This document shows positions 8,069 through 17,360 of a stretch of 64,000 nt of DNA, one piece after another. Position 1 is the first letter of the stretch. Each line of letters opens with the position of its first letter. The stretch is from the NCBI RefSeq assembly GCF_047731265.1, contig NZ_CP159835.1, positions 3,286,001 through 3,350,000 of the forward strand, written 5' to 3'. The stretch comes from Patiriisocius sp047731265. Its GTDB lineage: Bacteria > Bacteroidota > Bacteroidia > Flavobacteriales > Flavobacteriaceae. The notes below the pieces were generated by a model. The model was not told the DNA's origin. It made no database searches and worked only from the letters and a program-made list of their open reading frames with translations. The position numbers and the translations under genes were made by a program.

Positions 8069-8458
8069 ATGAGAATTTTACTCCTTTTTCTATGTACACT
8101 ACTATTTGTTGGATGCTATAACGTCGAACGAAACTGCGGTGATTTTAGAACAGGAAACTTTGTTTTTAAGCAAATGGTTGGGACAGATTTAGTCGAATCC
8201 AAAATTGTTCGAAATGAAAAAATCGCTATAGAAACCTTTAAAGGAGTTACTGATACGTTCTCTGTGCGCTGGATTAATGATTGCGAATACATTATGCGCA
8301 AGCTTAACCCAAAAGACAACTATGACAAGCAGGCTATACATTTCAAAATATTAACAACCACGAATAACAGTTATGATTTCGAATATAAAATGGTTGTAAA
8401 GAAGCAGAACGCACCACAAACTGCACTAAAAGGCACCTTACAAAAAGTAGCAGATTAA
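8069..8458 (+). CDS. small lipoprotein of unknown function
   Basis: 129 residues from the ATG at 8069. A TTG in the same frame at 8051 would add six residues but spoils the signal peptide layout. The N-terminus MRILLLFLCTLLFVGCYN is a lipoprotein signal with lipobox Cys16, so the mature protein of about 114 residues is probably attached to the outer membrane on the periplasmic side. Two more Cys (RNCGDF and NDCEYI) may pair. The stop codon overlaps the next ATG by one base (TAATG), which indicates translational coupling with the methyltransferase fusion gene. I do not recognise a functional domain. Confidence 0.75.
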   Translation: MRILLLFLCTLLFVGCYNVERNCGDFRTGNFVFKQMVGTDLVESKIVRNEKIAIETFKGVTDTFSVRWINDCEYIMRKLNPKDNYDKQAIHFKILTTTNNSYDFEYKMVVKKQNAPQTALKGTLQKVAD

Positions 8459-9276
8459 TGAACACGGAAAAAGAATATTGGACAAATCGATACAAGGAAG
8501 GGCATACGGGTTGGGACTTAGGAACAATTTCTACACCCTTAAAAGACTATTTTGATCAAATACAAAGTAAAGAGGTTGCTATCTTAATTCCTGGCGCTGG
8601 AAATGGCTACGAAGCAGCTTATTTAAACGATAATGGCTTTACGAATGTTCATATTTTGGATATTTCAGTAGTACCATTGGAGCAATTTGCTGCAGCGAAT
8701 CCATCATTTCCTGAAGAACATATTCACGAACAGGACTTCTTTAAGCATAAAAACACCTATGATCTTGTTATAGAACAAACGTTCTTCTGCTCTTTTCCTC
8801 CTATTAAAATGAACCGTGTTAAATACGCCACCAAGATGGCTTCACTATTAAATGATGGCGGGAAATTAGTTGGGTTATGGTTTGATATCCCTTTAACTGA
8901 AGATCCAGATAAAAGACCTTTTGGAGGTTCAAAGAAAGAATATCGAACGTATTTAGCACCTTTCTTCGAAATTAAGACCTTTGAAGCGGCACACAATTCA
9001 GTTATTGATAGATATGGTGATGAATTATTTGGAATTTTCATCAAAAAGAAACAACCAATAAAACAGCAAAACAATCCGTTACACGGCATTACACTTCAAT
9101 CCATATTAGAACATCTGGTTGCTAATGAAGGCTGGGAAGAAATGGATAAGCAAGTACGCATTAATTGTTTTACTGAAAACCCAACAATCAAATCCAGTTT
9201 GCGCTTTTTAAGAAAGCATCTTTGGGCGAGGGAAAAAGTGGAAAAAATGTACTTAAGATCTTTGAATAAGAACTAA
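8458..9276 (+). CDS. TPMT-type methyltransferase fused to a VF530 domain
   Basis: 272 residues. Residues 1-195 are a class I SAM-dependent methyltransferase of the thiopurine methyltransferase group: YWTNRYKEGHTGWDLG at the start, the SAM loop ILIPGAGNGYEAAYL, the acidic residue in HILDIS, and EQTFFCSFPP. In this group the usual substrates are thiols, selenide or similar soft nucleophiles. After a short Lys/Gln-rich linker, residues about 206-268 match VF530 (DUF2132): NPLHGITLQSILEHLV, INCFTENPTIKSSLRFLRK and WAREKVEKMY. VF530 is usually a stand-alone small protein, proposed to bind DNA. The two are in one uninterrupted frame. The gene starts inside the stop of the lipoprotein gene upstream. 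Confidence 0.88.
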   Translation: MNTEKEYWTNRYKEGHTGWDLGTISTPLKDYFDQIQSKEVAILIPGAGNGYEAAYLNDNGFTNVHILDISVVPLEQFAAANPSFPEEHIHEQDFFKHKNTYDLVIEQTFFCSFPPIKMNRVKYATKMASLLNDGGKLVGLWFDIPLTEDPDKRPFGGSKKEYRTYLAPFFEIKTFEAAHNSVIDRYGDELFGIFIKKKQPIKQQNNPLHGITLQSILEHLVANEGWEEMDKQVRINCFTENPTIKSSLRFLRKHLWAREKVEKMYLRSLNKN

Positions 9277-9333
9277 ATTAATTTTAAGTAGCAAGAAACC
9301 TAAATATCCAAAAATACCTACGACCTTTGCATT

Positions 9334-9696
9334 ATGACAGAATTAGATTTTTTACAAACCGAAATATTTAAAGGGCTCACAAACCTAAACCAGAAAGCCA
9401 CCGAAGCTAAAGAATATAAATTTGCAGAAGCAGATTTTGAAACGGTACTAGAACGTGCTTCTTACAATGGCTTAGGCATCTATAGCGTTACTACGTGGTT
9501 AAAGAGAACGAGTTTTGGCACTATTACACACCAAGATCAACATAAAAAAGCAACAGATGCTCGTTGGTATGATCGCGCATTTATCACGATGAAAAAGAAA
9601 CAAGAAGGACTCACCTATGCGGCAGACTTTAAAGTTCCTGCAAAACTTATTGCTAGGTTTTCACCAGTCTCACCGGTTTCTTCAGAAGAAGAGTAA
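9334..9696 (+). CDS. conserved soluble protein of unknown function
   Basis: 120 residues with no signal peptide or membrane helix. It begins MTELDFLQTEIFKGLTNLNQ and has a central block GLGIYSVTTWLKRTSFGTITHQDQH rich in aromatic and charged residues; the last 15 residues (SPVSPVSSEEE) look disordered. The start ATG is supported by a near-consensus -7 box (GACCTTTG) seven bases upstream. I do not know a function for this family. It stands 57 bases after the methyltransferase fusion gene in the same direction and is convergent with mscL, with one base between the two stop codons. Confidence 0.7.
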   Translation: MTELDFLQTEIFKGLTNLNQKATEAKEYKFAEADFETVLERASYNGLGIYSVTTWLKRTSFGTITHQDQHKKATDARWYDRAFITMKKKQEGLTYAADFKVPAKLIARFSPVSPVSSEEE

Positions 9697-9697
9697 T

Positions 9698-10126
9698 TTA
9701 TTTCTTTGATTTCAATAGCGTATTCTGCTCCTTCATCAATTCTTCAATATTAGAAAGAAGCTCAATGTTCTTAGGAGTTTCAACGGTTTTATTATTTGGG
9801 TCTTCAGATTTTTTCTTGAAACGATTGATGAATTTAATTACAATAAAAATAGTGAGTGCTATGATTATAAAATCTACAAGCACCTCAACCAGTTCGCCGT
9901 ATCCAATGGCAATTTCTTTGTTTTCTCCTTCCGCAGTTTTTAATACATATTTACGATCAGCATAGTTTACACCATCGGTTAGTATAGAAAGCGGAGGCAT
10001 TATTACTTTTTTAACCAAGGTATTAACTACATTATTAAATGCAGTACCAATAATGATCCCCACCGCCATATCGATCATATTACCCTTGATCGCAAAATCT
10101 TTGAACTCTTGAATAAAGCTTTTCAT
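9698..10126 (-). CDS. mscL: large-conductance mechanosensitive channel
   Basis: 142 residues, normal for MscL, which opens in the inner membrane under tension to release solutes after osmotic downshock. The N-terminal amphipathic helix (FIQEFKDFAIKGNMIDMAVG) leads into the pore helix TM1 with the conserved GIIIGTAFNNVVNTLV. A short periplasmic loop (VNYADRKYVLKTAEGENKE) is followed by TM2 (LVDFIIIALTIFIVIKFI) and a cytoplasmic tail ending in a charged helix. Start choice is clear. It is convergent with the small unknown gene before it. Confidence 0.95.
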   Translation of the reverse strand: MKSFIQEFKDFAIKGNMIDMAVGIIIGTAFNNVVNTLVKKVIMPPLSILTDGVNYADRKYVLKTAEGENKEIAIGYGELVEVLVDFIIIALTIFIVIKFINRFKKKSEDPNNKTVETPKNIELLSNIEELMKEQNTLLKSKK

Positions 10127-10698
10127 AGCAGTTTTTATTTATTTAATAAGTTAACAGCAATTAGGTCGAAATTGATTTTCTTTATTTTAACTAATTCTAA
10201 CAATATTCAGGAACCACTAACCTTAAATCGTGTATAGATTCGTTTAAACTCTTTAACGGTAACTCCGCTACACAGCAAATTTATTTACAAGGATTTACGA
10301 TATATAAAATGTCTACTTTATCCTTTTCGTATCCTACACTTTCAATCTTAAATTCGAAGTTATTAATATTCTTAGGTATCGCTTTAAGGTTTGATTAAAA
10401 AACTTGTAACTAGCGTGACAAATGATCGATTTTTAGTAGAAGTAATCTATCCTTTACCGAATGTATTCTATAAAAATAATTTGAAAGCTTTAAATGAAAT
10501 ACCACCAAAAGTCAATGTTAAAATAAAATAATCGAAGCTAATTTTTTGACTAGCCAAAGAAACTGTGTTCATTTTAATAAAAGGAAAAGCAAACAGTGCA
10601 ATAGAAATTAATACCATTAAAATACTTTTAAAAATCAAAGTTCTTTTGATATTAACTTCGACAGTGTTATTTCTAATAGTGTCCCTTTTCCTAAAAGC
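10127..10698. other. gene-poor stretch with decayed coding fragments
   Basis: Between mscL and parC I find no complete gene, but three stretches read as protein without a proper start. On the minus strand at 10281-10385 a frame reads AIPKNINNFEFKIESVGYEK and continues to a stop. On the plus strand at about 10388-10531 a frame includes VEVIYPLPNVFYKNNLKAL and ends in a stop. On the minus strand at 10468-10617 a 49-codon frame with two hydrophobic segments begins with ATG. The last could be a tiny membrane protein, but it is also in frame with, and just beyond, the parC stop. I read the stretch as remains of one or more degraded genes. Confidence 0.4.
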
Positions 10699-13440
10699 TT
10701 AAAACAAAGACGCCTGCCCATCATTTCCTACTGGTGGTTCTTCCTCATCAGGATCAGTATTCGCAGTTGGCTTTTTAGTATCTCGCGTTGGTGTTTCTTC
10801 TGAAATGGTCTCGGTTGTTTCACTAACTGTTTCTTCGTCTACAACATCGATTTCTTCTGCGGAAACTTCTTCTGGGATTTCATAAGGTAGTGGAGGCATT
10901 GCATTTATTTCTATGACCTTGTCTTTTGTTAATTGATTCCCCATTGCGGTGATTCCTTTTATAGAAATAAATTCTTCAAGATTGAGTGCTAAATTTTCTT
11001 CACGCTCTTGGCCTCTCTTTTTACCAAAGATAATTTCAGCAACAGGCCTGTAATCTGTGAAGAAGCGCTCTAAATAGGTTTTTTCGTGCTCTGTGATTAC
11101 TAATTCGTCTCGTTCTGGATTGTCAATCAAGAAACGTTTTACATAAAACAATTCTTTCTCCCCTTCCCAATAGATTGCCGTCAATGGCTTTTTAGGCTCC
11201 CATTTTTCTAGCACAATCATATCTTCATCAAAGTGCAAGGTAACCTCAGGAATAACCGTTTTCACGATTCCTTTCTGATTCACTATTAACAACCGGTCTT
11301 TACTTCTAAACTCCCCTAGCAGCTCTCCTCTTGCATCAAGATTTAATCTTTGTACTGTATCGTCAAACCATATTTTACGAGGCTTTAATGTGGACAGTCC
11401 TTTTTCTTTAAGTTCAATTCTTTTTACAGGATACTTGGTTACAATATTTCCTTTTGAACCACGGCCTTTTACTAGAATATCACTAAAATCTAAATCCCAT
11501 TTTAGCTTTTTAATGCTTCCGCTTTGTCTTAAAAGTACGCTAACAACCTCCGCTTCACCATTAGGGTTTGCCGTGAAATATAACACCTTGGACCCTTTGT
11601 TTCCATTGGTCATGTCATATCCCTTATCACGCGTCATTGCTGTTACGGCAAATCGTTTTACGTATGTTGGGCCTTTTGCACCATCTTTGTAAATAAGATT
11701 ATAAATGGTACGCTTGTCTTTCTTTTTAAATACGGCAACATGTAGTATATTTTTCCCCACGAATGTTTTGCTGTCCACTTTGTGCACCATCATAATCCCT
11801 TCTGCAGTAAAAGCGATGATATCGTCAATATCACTGCAGTCAGTCACATATTCATCGCGCTTTAAACTAGTGCCAATAAATCCTTCTTCACGATTTACAT
11901 AGAGCTTTGTGTTACGGATGATCACTTTAGTTGCTTCTATATCGTCAAATACTTTAATCTCTGCCTTGCGTTCTTTCCCCTTGGAATAGGTATCCTTTAG
12001 TCTTTTAAAATACGCTATAGAATATTCAATCAAATTAGCCAAGTGATGCTTTACTTGGGCGATACTATCTTCCAGCGAATCAATTTTTTGCTGTGCTTTA
12101 TCAATATCAAATTTTGAAATACGCTTGATTCGAATTTCAGTGAGACGTACGATGTCTTCCTCAGTAACAGCGCGCTTTAAGTGTGTCGTATGTGGTTTTA
12201 AACCTTTGTCAATGGCCTTGATAACACCTTCCCACGTTTCTTCTTCTTCGATGTCACGATAGATTCGGTTTTCAATAAAAATACGCTCTAGACTCGCGTA
12301 ATGCCATTGTTCTTCAAACTCGCCTAATTGGATTTCAAGTTCACTTTTTAGCAATGCAACAGTACGATCTGTTGATCTACGAAGCATTTCAGAAACACCT
12401 ACAAATAAGGGCTTGCTATCTTCTATGACACAACCCAATGGTGAAATAGAAGACTCGCAATTTGTGAAAGCAAACAACGCATCAATCGTCTTATCTGGAG
12501 AAATCCCTGAAGCAATATGAATCAAAATCTCTACATCTGCCGCGGTGTTATCTTCAATCTTTTTAATCTTGATTTTCCCCTTGTCGTTTGCTTTAAGAAT
12601 AGAATCTATTAAAGAACCAGTGTTGGTGCCAAAAGGTATTTCACGGATTACCAGCGTGTTCTTATCGTGCTGTAAGATACGCGCCCGACTTTTAATTTTA
12701 CCGCCACGAAGGCCATCATTATAATCTGTTACATCCAGCGTTCCTCCTGTTGGAAAATCTGGAAATATGGTGAATCGTTTGCCCTGTAAATGTTTGATAG
12801 ACGCATCTATCAATTCTATAAAATTGTGGGGTAATATTTTAGTGGAGAGTCCTACGGCAATTCCTTCGCCTCCTTGTGCTAACAATAGCGGAAACATTAC
12901 AGGAAGATTGATAGGCTCTTTGCGACGGCCATCATAACTTGATTGCCATTTTGTGATTTTAGGATTGTAGACCACATCCAATCCAAACTTAGAAATACGT
13001 GCTTCAATATAACGAGAAGCTGCTGCTCTATCGCCTGTAAGAATGTTCCCCCAGTTTCCTTGGGTATCGATGAGCAAATCTTTTTGACCTATTTGCACCA
13101 TCGCATCTGCAATACTAGCATCTCCGTGCGGGTGATACTGCATGGTGTGCCCCACAATATTCGCCACTTTGCTGTAACGGCCATCATCAAGATCTTTCAT
13201 AGAGTGCATAATACGACGCTGCACTGGTTTAAAGCCATCTTCAATTGCAGGAACGGCGCGTTCTAATATTACGTAACTAGCGTAGTCCAAGAACCACTCA
13301 CGGTACATCCCTGAAATACGTGTTATCGTTTCGCCCTCGCCATCTTCAGTGACTTCTGTATCGAGTACTTCTTCTTCTGGTAAGAGATTATCATCGTTCT
13401 CCAAAGATTCCTCTTGGTTTATATTTTCGTCTTCTGCCAT
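10699..13440 (-). CDS. parC: DNA topoisomerase IV subunit A
   Basis: 913 residues. The breakage-reunion domain is clear: REWFLDYASYVILERAVP, RRIMHSM, HPHGDASI, QGNWGN and the active-site Tyr144 in AAASRYIEARIS. A coiled-coil region follows (about 420-490), then a beta-propeller-like C-terminal domain. I see no GyrA box (QRRGGKG) in that domain, and parE is nearby, so this is the topoisomerase IV subunit that decatenates sister chromosomes, not gyrase A. The N-terminal 35 residues and the last 60 (rich in Glu, Thr and Pro) are acidic and probably disordered. It follows parE on the minus strand, separated by a pseudogene. Confidence 0.93.
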   Translation of the reverse strand: MAEDENINQEESLENDDNLLPEEEVLDTEVTEDGEGETITRISGMYREWFLDYASYVILERAVPAIEDGFKPVQRRIMHSMKDLDDGRYSKVANIVGHTMQYHPHGDASIADAMVQIGQKDLLIDTQGNWGNILTGDRAAASRYIEARISKFGLDVVYNPKITKWQSSYDGRRKEPINLPVMFPLLLAQGGEGIAVGLSTKILPHNFIELIDASIKHLQGKRFTIFPDFPTGGTLDVTDYNDGLRGGKIKSRARILQHDKNTLVIREIPFGTNTGSLIDSILKANDKGKIKIKKIEDNTAADVEILIHIASGISPDKTIDALFAFTNCESSISPLGCVIEDSKPLFVGVSEMLRRSTDRTVALLKSELEIQLGEFEEQWHYASLERIFIENRIYRDIEEEETWEGVIKAIDKGLKPHTTHLKRAVTEEDIVRLTEIRIKRISKFDIDKAQQKIDSLEDSIAQVKHHLANLIEYSIAYFKRLKDTYSKGKERKAEIKVFDDIEATKVIIRNTKLYVNREEGFIGTSLKRDEYVTDCSDIDDIIAFTAEGIMMVHKVDSKTFVGKNILHVAVFKKKDKRTIYNLIYKDGAKGPTYVKRFAVTAMTRDKGYDMTNGNKGSKVLYFTANPNGEAEVVSVLLRQSGSIKKLKWDLDFSDILVKGRGSKGNIVTKYPVKRIELKEKGLSTLKPRKIWFDDTVQRLNLDARGELLGEFRSKDRLLIVNQKGIVKTVIPEVTLHFDEDMIVLEKWEPKKPLTAIYWEGEKELFYVKRFLIDNPERDELVITEHEKTYLERFFTDYRPVAEIIFGKKRGQEREENLALNLEEFISIKGITAMGNQLTKDKVIEINAMPPLPYEIPEEVSAEEIDVVDEETVSETTETISEETPTRDTKKPTANTDPDEEEPPVGNDGQASLF

Positions 13441-13541
13441 TAACCTTTTTCTTTTAAGAATATGGAACTTAGATTATAGAATATGGACCAACTCAGCCTA
13501 TCTATAAAACTTCCCATTCTTTTTTGTAATGATTGAATTAC

Positions 13542-13790
13542 TTATAAAATTTCATTATAACTATTTTCTAACACATAGTTTTCGCGGTTCGCAATTTCTA
13601 ACAGTGTTTCCCATTCGCAAGCAGATCACAATCTCATTTCAAGAACTACTTTGAAATGCTTATCATTTGATTTCGCTAAACCTTCCTCTCTATATGATGG
13701 AATTGATACTGCAACACTATTCATTTGACTTACTAAATTATGGCGTGCCATTAATATCGCTTTTGTCCATATTCCGGAATCAATATTCCA
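13542..13790 (-). pseudogene. four-helix-bundle (S23/IVP-type) protein remnant
   Basis: Read on the minus strand, one frame gives IWTKAILMARHNLVSQMNSV followed by AVSIPS, then KHFKVVLEM, an in-frame TGA (13626-13628), and SACEWETLLEIANRENYV. This matches the order of conserved blocks in the flavobacterial four helix bundle family related to the 23S rRNA intervening-sequence protein, where AVSIPSN(I)AEG and ET(Q)L.IA are typical. The stretch between IWTKA and LVSQM is too short by about 20 residues, there is no start codon, and the usual Asn-Ile-Ala of the signature has changed. It is therefore a dead gene. It fills nearly the whole gap between parE and parC. Confidence 0.8.
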
Positions 13791-13801
13791 TCATCCTTTT
13801 T

Positions 13802-15652
13802 TCAGTCTTCAACGGTATCCAGTTCCACCTTCAAGTTATTAATAATAAATTCTTGTCTGTCTGGCGTATTCTTCCCCATATAAAACTTTAATAATTCTTC
13901 AATACTCATTTGCTTGTCTAGCATTACAGGATCTAGCCGTATATCCTCTCCTATGAAATGCACAAACTCGTCTGGGCTGATTTCTCCTAATCCTTTAAAT
14001 CGGGTGATTTCAGGTTTTGGTTTTAATTCCTCTAAAGCATTACGGCGCTCTTCTTCACTGTAACAGTATATGGTTTTCTTCTTATTTCGGACTCTAAACA
14101 AAGGCGTTTGCAATATGTACAAATGCCCTTCTTTAATGACTTCAGGGAAGAATTGCAGAAAAAAGGTGATTAATAATAAGCGAATGTGCATTCCATCAAC
14201 ATCAGCATCTGTTGCAATTACAATGTTGTTATAACGCAAATCCTCTATCGACTCTTCAATATTTAATGCGGCTTGCAGTAAATTGAATTCTTCGTTTTCA
14301 TAAACGATTTTCTTAGTAAGTGCATAGCAGTTTAATGGCTTTCCTTTTAAGCTAAAAACTGCCTGCGTATTCACATCCCTACTTTTTGTAATACTCCCAC
14401 TCGCACTGTCTCCCTCTGTAATAAATAAAGTAGATTCTAGGTTGCGTTCCTTCTTTGTATCCCCTAAATGAATACGGCAATCGCGTAATTTTTTGTTATG
14501 AAGGTTTGATTTTTTGGCACGATCCTTTGCTAGTTTTCTAATTCCAGATAATTCTTTGCGCTCACGTTCCGCCGCTAAAATCTTACGTTGAATCTTCTCT
14601 GCAATACCCGTGTTTTTATGTAAATAATTGTCTAGCTGTGTTTTAACAAAATCGTTGATATAGGTTCTTACCGTTGGCAAATCGCCACCCATATCTGTAG
14701 AACCCAGCTTTGTTTTTGTCTGACTTTCAAAAACTGGCTCCATTACTTTTATGCTAATCGCACTTACAATGGATTTACGAATATCGCTAGAATCGTAATT
14801 CTTACCGTAAAATTCTCTAATGGTTTTTACTAAACTTTCTCTGTAGGCAGATAAATGGGTTCCTCCCTGCGTGGTGTTTTGTCCATTTACAAAACTGTGA
14901 TATTCTTCGCTGTATTGGGTTCTACTGTGCGTGATGGCAACTTCAATATCATTGCCTTTTAAATGAACCACGGGATATAGCATATCTTCTTGGGACATAT
15001 TATCTTCTAATAAATCTTTCAGCCCATTTTCACTGAGGAATTTTTCGCCATTAAAATCAATCGTCAACCCTGGATTTAAATACACATAATACCGAAGCAT
15101 TTTCTCGACATATTCATTGCGGTACTTGTAATTTTTAAAGATCACCTCATCCGGAATGAAGGTGACTTTCGTTCCCTTTCGTTTGCTACTTTCTTCTATT
15201 CCGCTTTCATCTTTTAACTCTCCTTGAGAGAATTCTGCAAATTTACTTTGGTTATCTCTGTGAGATTCTACTTTAAAAAAAGATGATAATGCATTCACTG
15301 CTTTTGTACCAACACCATTTAAACCTACCGATTTTTTAAAGGCTCGAGAATCATACTTTCCTCCCGTATTCATTTTACTAACTACATCGACCACTTTTCC
15401 TAAAGGAATTCCACGACCGTAATCGCGTACTTTTACGACCTTGTCTTTAATGCGAATTTCAATGGTTTTACCAGCACCCATAACAAATTCATCGATACAG
15501 TTATCGAGTACTTCTTTGAGTAAGATATAGATTCCATCATCTGCTGAGGAACCATCTCCGAGCTTTCCGATATACATTCCAGGACGCATCCTGATATGCT
15601 CTTTCCAATCGAGCGATCGTATATTATCTTCTGTATATTTAGTATCTGACAT
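13802..15652 (-). CDS. parE: DNA topoisomerase IV subunit B
   Basis: 616 residues, in the range for ParE and shorter than most gyrase B. The ATPase of the GHKL type shows EVLDNCIDEF, VRDYGRGIPLG and GLNGVGTKAVNALS. The transducer domain carries the QTK loop (SQTKTKLG). The TOPRIM domain has EGDSASGSITKSRD and DADVDGMHIRLLLI, with the acidic metal ligands. With ParC it forms the A2B2 enzyme that unlinks replicated chromosomes. The ATG at 15650-15652 begins MSDTKYTEDNIRSLDWKEHI, typical of the family. It probably once shared a transcript with parC, now spaced by a pseudogene. Confidence 0.95.
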   Translation of the reverse strand: MSDTKYTEDNIRSLDWKEHIRMRPGMYIGKLGDGSSADDGIYILLKEVLDNCIDEFVMGAGKTIEIRIKDKVVKVRDYGRGIPLGKVVDVVSKMNTGGKYDSRAFKKSVGLNGVGTKAVNALSSFFKVESHRDNQSKFAEFSQGELKDESGIEESSKRKGTKVTFIPDEVIFKNYKYRNEYVEKMLRYYVYLNPGLTIDFNGEKFLSENGLKDLLEDNMSQEDMLYPVVHLKGNDIEVAITHSRTQYSEEYHSFVNGQNTTQGGTHLSAYRESLVKTIREFYGKNYDSSDIRKSIVSAISIKVMEPVFESQTKTKLGSTDMGGDLPTVRTYINDFVKTQLDNYLHKNTGIAEKIQRKILAAERERKELSGIRKLAKDRAKKSNLHNKKLRDCRIHLGDTKKERNLESTLFITEGDSASGSITKSRDVNTQAVFSLKGKPLNCYALTKKIVYENEEFNLLQAALNIEESIEDLRYNNIVIATDADVDGMHIRLLLITFFLQFFPEVIKEGHLYILQTPLFRVRNKKKTIYCYSEEERRNALEELKPKPEITRFKGLGEISPDEFVHFIGEDIRLDPVMLDKQMSIEELLKFYMGKNTPDRQEFIINNLKVELDTVED

Positions 15653-15988
15653 AAAACGTGTGAATAGTTGTTAAATATAGTATTTAGAGCGAACACTTGG
15701 AATATATCCAATATAAAGTAATTAACAATTCACACGGTGTAATTGTTAATATATCTTATTCTTTCTTCGGAAATTTTAAGGATTATAACATTTGAGCAAG
15801 CACACCTTAGCCATTAGTTCTAAAATAAAAAAAATCAGACCCAAAAAGAGGTCTTCATTTAACATAAAGACCTCTTTTTAATAAAATAACAACGCTAAGG
15901 CTAAGGTTGCTAAGTGATTTTGTGGTGCTTTTTTTAAATAGTAGCATAAAATTTTAAACCACAAAATTGTTCCCAAGCAATCGAAGTG
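15653..15988. other. intergenic region with parE upstream region and ychF terminator
   Basis: This 336-base gap separates the 3' end of ychF from the start of parE. Besides the terminator at 15843-15878, I see only A/T-rich sequence and no open frame of note. Confidence 0.5.
15843..15878 (-). terminator. rho-independent terminator after ychF
   Basis: AAAAAGAGGTCTT and its complement AAGACCTCTTTTT flank a loop of about 9 bases, giving a 13-base stem with a T-run on either strand. It lies 110 bases beyond the ychF stop on the minus strand. Confidence 0.8.
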
Positions 15989-17083
15989 TTACACATTAAA
16001 CCTAAAGTGCATCACATCGCCATCATTAACAATATATTCTTTTCCTTCTACCCCCATTTTACCCGCTTCTTTTACTTTTGCTTCACTTCCGTAGGCCACG
16101 TAGTCATCGTATTTAATCACTTCAGCACGGATAAAACCTTTTTCAAAGTCGGTATGAATTACACCTGCTGCCTGCGGTGCAGTAGATCCTACAGGAATTG
16201 TCCATGCTCTAACTTCTTTGACACCTGCCGTAAAATAGGTTTGTAAATTGAGTAATTTATAAGCTCCTCTAATTAATTTAGCAGATCCTGGCTCTTCTAA
16301 TCCTAGGTCTTCTAGGAACATTTGACGTTCTTCAAAGGTTTCTAATTCTGTTATATCTGCTTCAGTTCCAACGGCAAGAACGACTACCTCGGCATTTTCA
16401 TTTGCAACGGCTGCTTTTACTTTTTCAACATAGGCATTTCCTTTTGCTGCTGCATCTTCATCTACATTGCAAACATACATTACAGGCTTATCTGTAATAA
16501 ACTGAAGTGGGGCAACCAATTCTTCTCTATCTTTTTCTAAAAATTCTATAGCACGCACAGAAATACCTTTCTCTAAACCTTCTTTAATTTTTAACAAGAT
16601 TATTTCTTCGCGTTGCGCTTCTTTATTGCCAGTTCTAGCTGCTCGTTTTACTTTTTCAAGTTTCTTTTCAGCCGTATCTAAATCTTTCAACTGAAGCTCT
16701 ATGTCAATGGTTTCTTTATCTCGAATAGGATCTACACTTCCATCAACGTGGACAATATTGTCGTCATCAAAACAGCGCAACACGTGCAAAATAGCATCGG
16801 TCTCTCTAATGTTCCCCAGAAATTGATTTCCTAATCCTTCGCCTTTACTCGCCCCTTTTACAAGTCCTGCAATATCCACGATTTCCACAGTCGCAGGCAA
16901 TACACGCTCTGGACTTACGAGCTCTTCTAACTTAACAAGACGATCATCTGGCACACTTACGACGCCAATATTTGGTTCAATGGTACAAAAAGGAAAATTT
17001 GCACTCTGCGCTTTCGCATTTGAGAGACAATTAAATAAGGTTGACTTCCCTACGTTTGGTAATCCTACAATTCCTGCTTTCAT
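15989..17083 (-). CDS. ychF: redox-regulated ATPase/GTPase YchF
   Basis: 364 residues from MKAGIVGLPNVGKSTLFN. The frame stays open for 49 codons further upstream, but the family always begins with this motif, so I place the start at 17083. P-loop GLPNVGKS (about 6-13), G3-like DIAGLVKGAS, the YchF-specific coiled-coil insert (KKLEKVKRAARTGNKEAQ), NVDE in the place of NKxD (the change that favours ATP), and a C-terminal TGS domain ending DGDVMHFRFNV are all visible. YchF binds ribosomes and has roles in stress response. It appears to be a single-gene unit with its own terminator. Confidence 0.95.
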   Translation of the reverse strand: MKAGIVGLPNVGKSTLFNCLSNAKAQSANFPFCTIEPNIGVVSVPDDRLVKLEELVSPERVLPATVEIVDIAGLVKGASKGEGLGNQFLGNIRETDAILHVLRCFDDDNIVHVDGSVDPIRDKETIDIELQLKDLDTAEKKLEKVKRAARTGNKEAQREEIILLKIKEGLEKGISVRAIEFLEKDREELVAPLQFITDKPVMYVCNVDEDAAAKGNAYVEKVKAAVANENAEVVVLAVGTEADITELETFEERQMFLEDLGLEEPGSAKLIRGAYKLLNLQTYFTAGVKEVRAWTIPVGSTAPQAAGVIHTDFEKGFIRAEVIKYDDYVAYGSEAKVKEAGKMGVEGKEYIVNDGDVMHFRFNV

Positions 17084-17291
17084 TTGTATAATATGTTTTA
17101 TAACTTGGAAGATGAAGCGCTTACACCACGCACCTTCTATTGATTTATAATCCGTCTTAACGGAGAGCATTTCATAGTTTATTAGTAAAATACTGATCGT
17201 AAATTCGGCTGCAAATGTAGTATATTTCACCTTAAGTTACACCTGGTATTTTATTGTTTCGCTAGAGTAGCAAACAAATTTTATTGTCATT

Positions 17292-17325
17292 TTGTAATTA
17301 TTCTAAAAACTTGGCATTACATTTG
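17292..17325 (+). promoter_or_regulatory. Bacteroidota-type promoter of the Lys-rich peptide gene
   Basis: TTG at 17292-17294 and TACATTTG at 17318-17325 match the -33 and -7 elements with a 23-base spacer. The start codon at 17361 leaves a leader of about 30 bases. This is the clearest two-element promoter I found in the window. Confidence 0.65.
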
Positions 17326-17360
17326 GATTTGATTTTAACATTAATTTAAACAACTTTAAA

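Noticed and set aside
11390..13266. Plus-strand open frames opposite parC
   Set aside because: They are antisense shadows of a well-conserved gene.
10699..15652. Gyrase genes gyrA and gyrB
   Set aside because: The A subunit lacks a visible GyrA box and the B subunit is short, so topoisomerase IV fits better.
17084..17230. 49-codon N-terminal extension of YchF
   Set aside because: The conserved family start MKAGIVGLPNVGKS is at 17083 and the extension has no recognisable domain.
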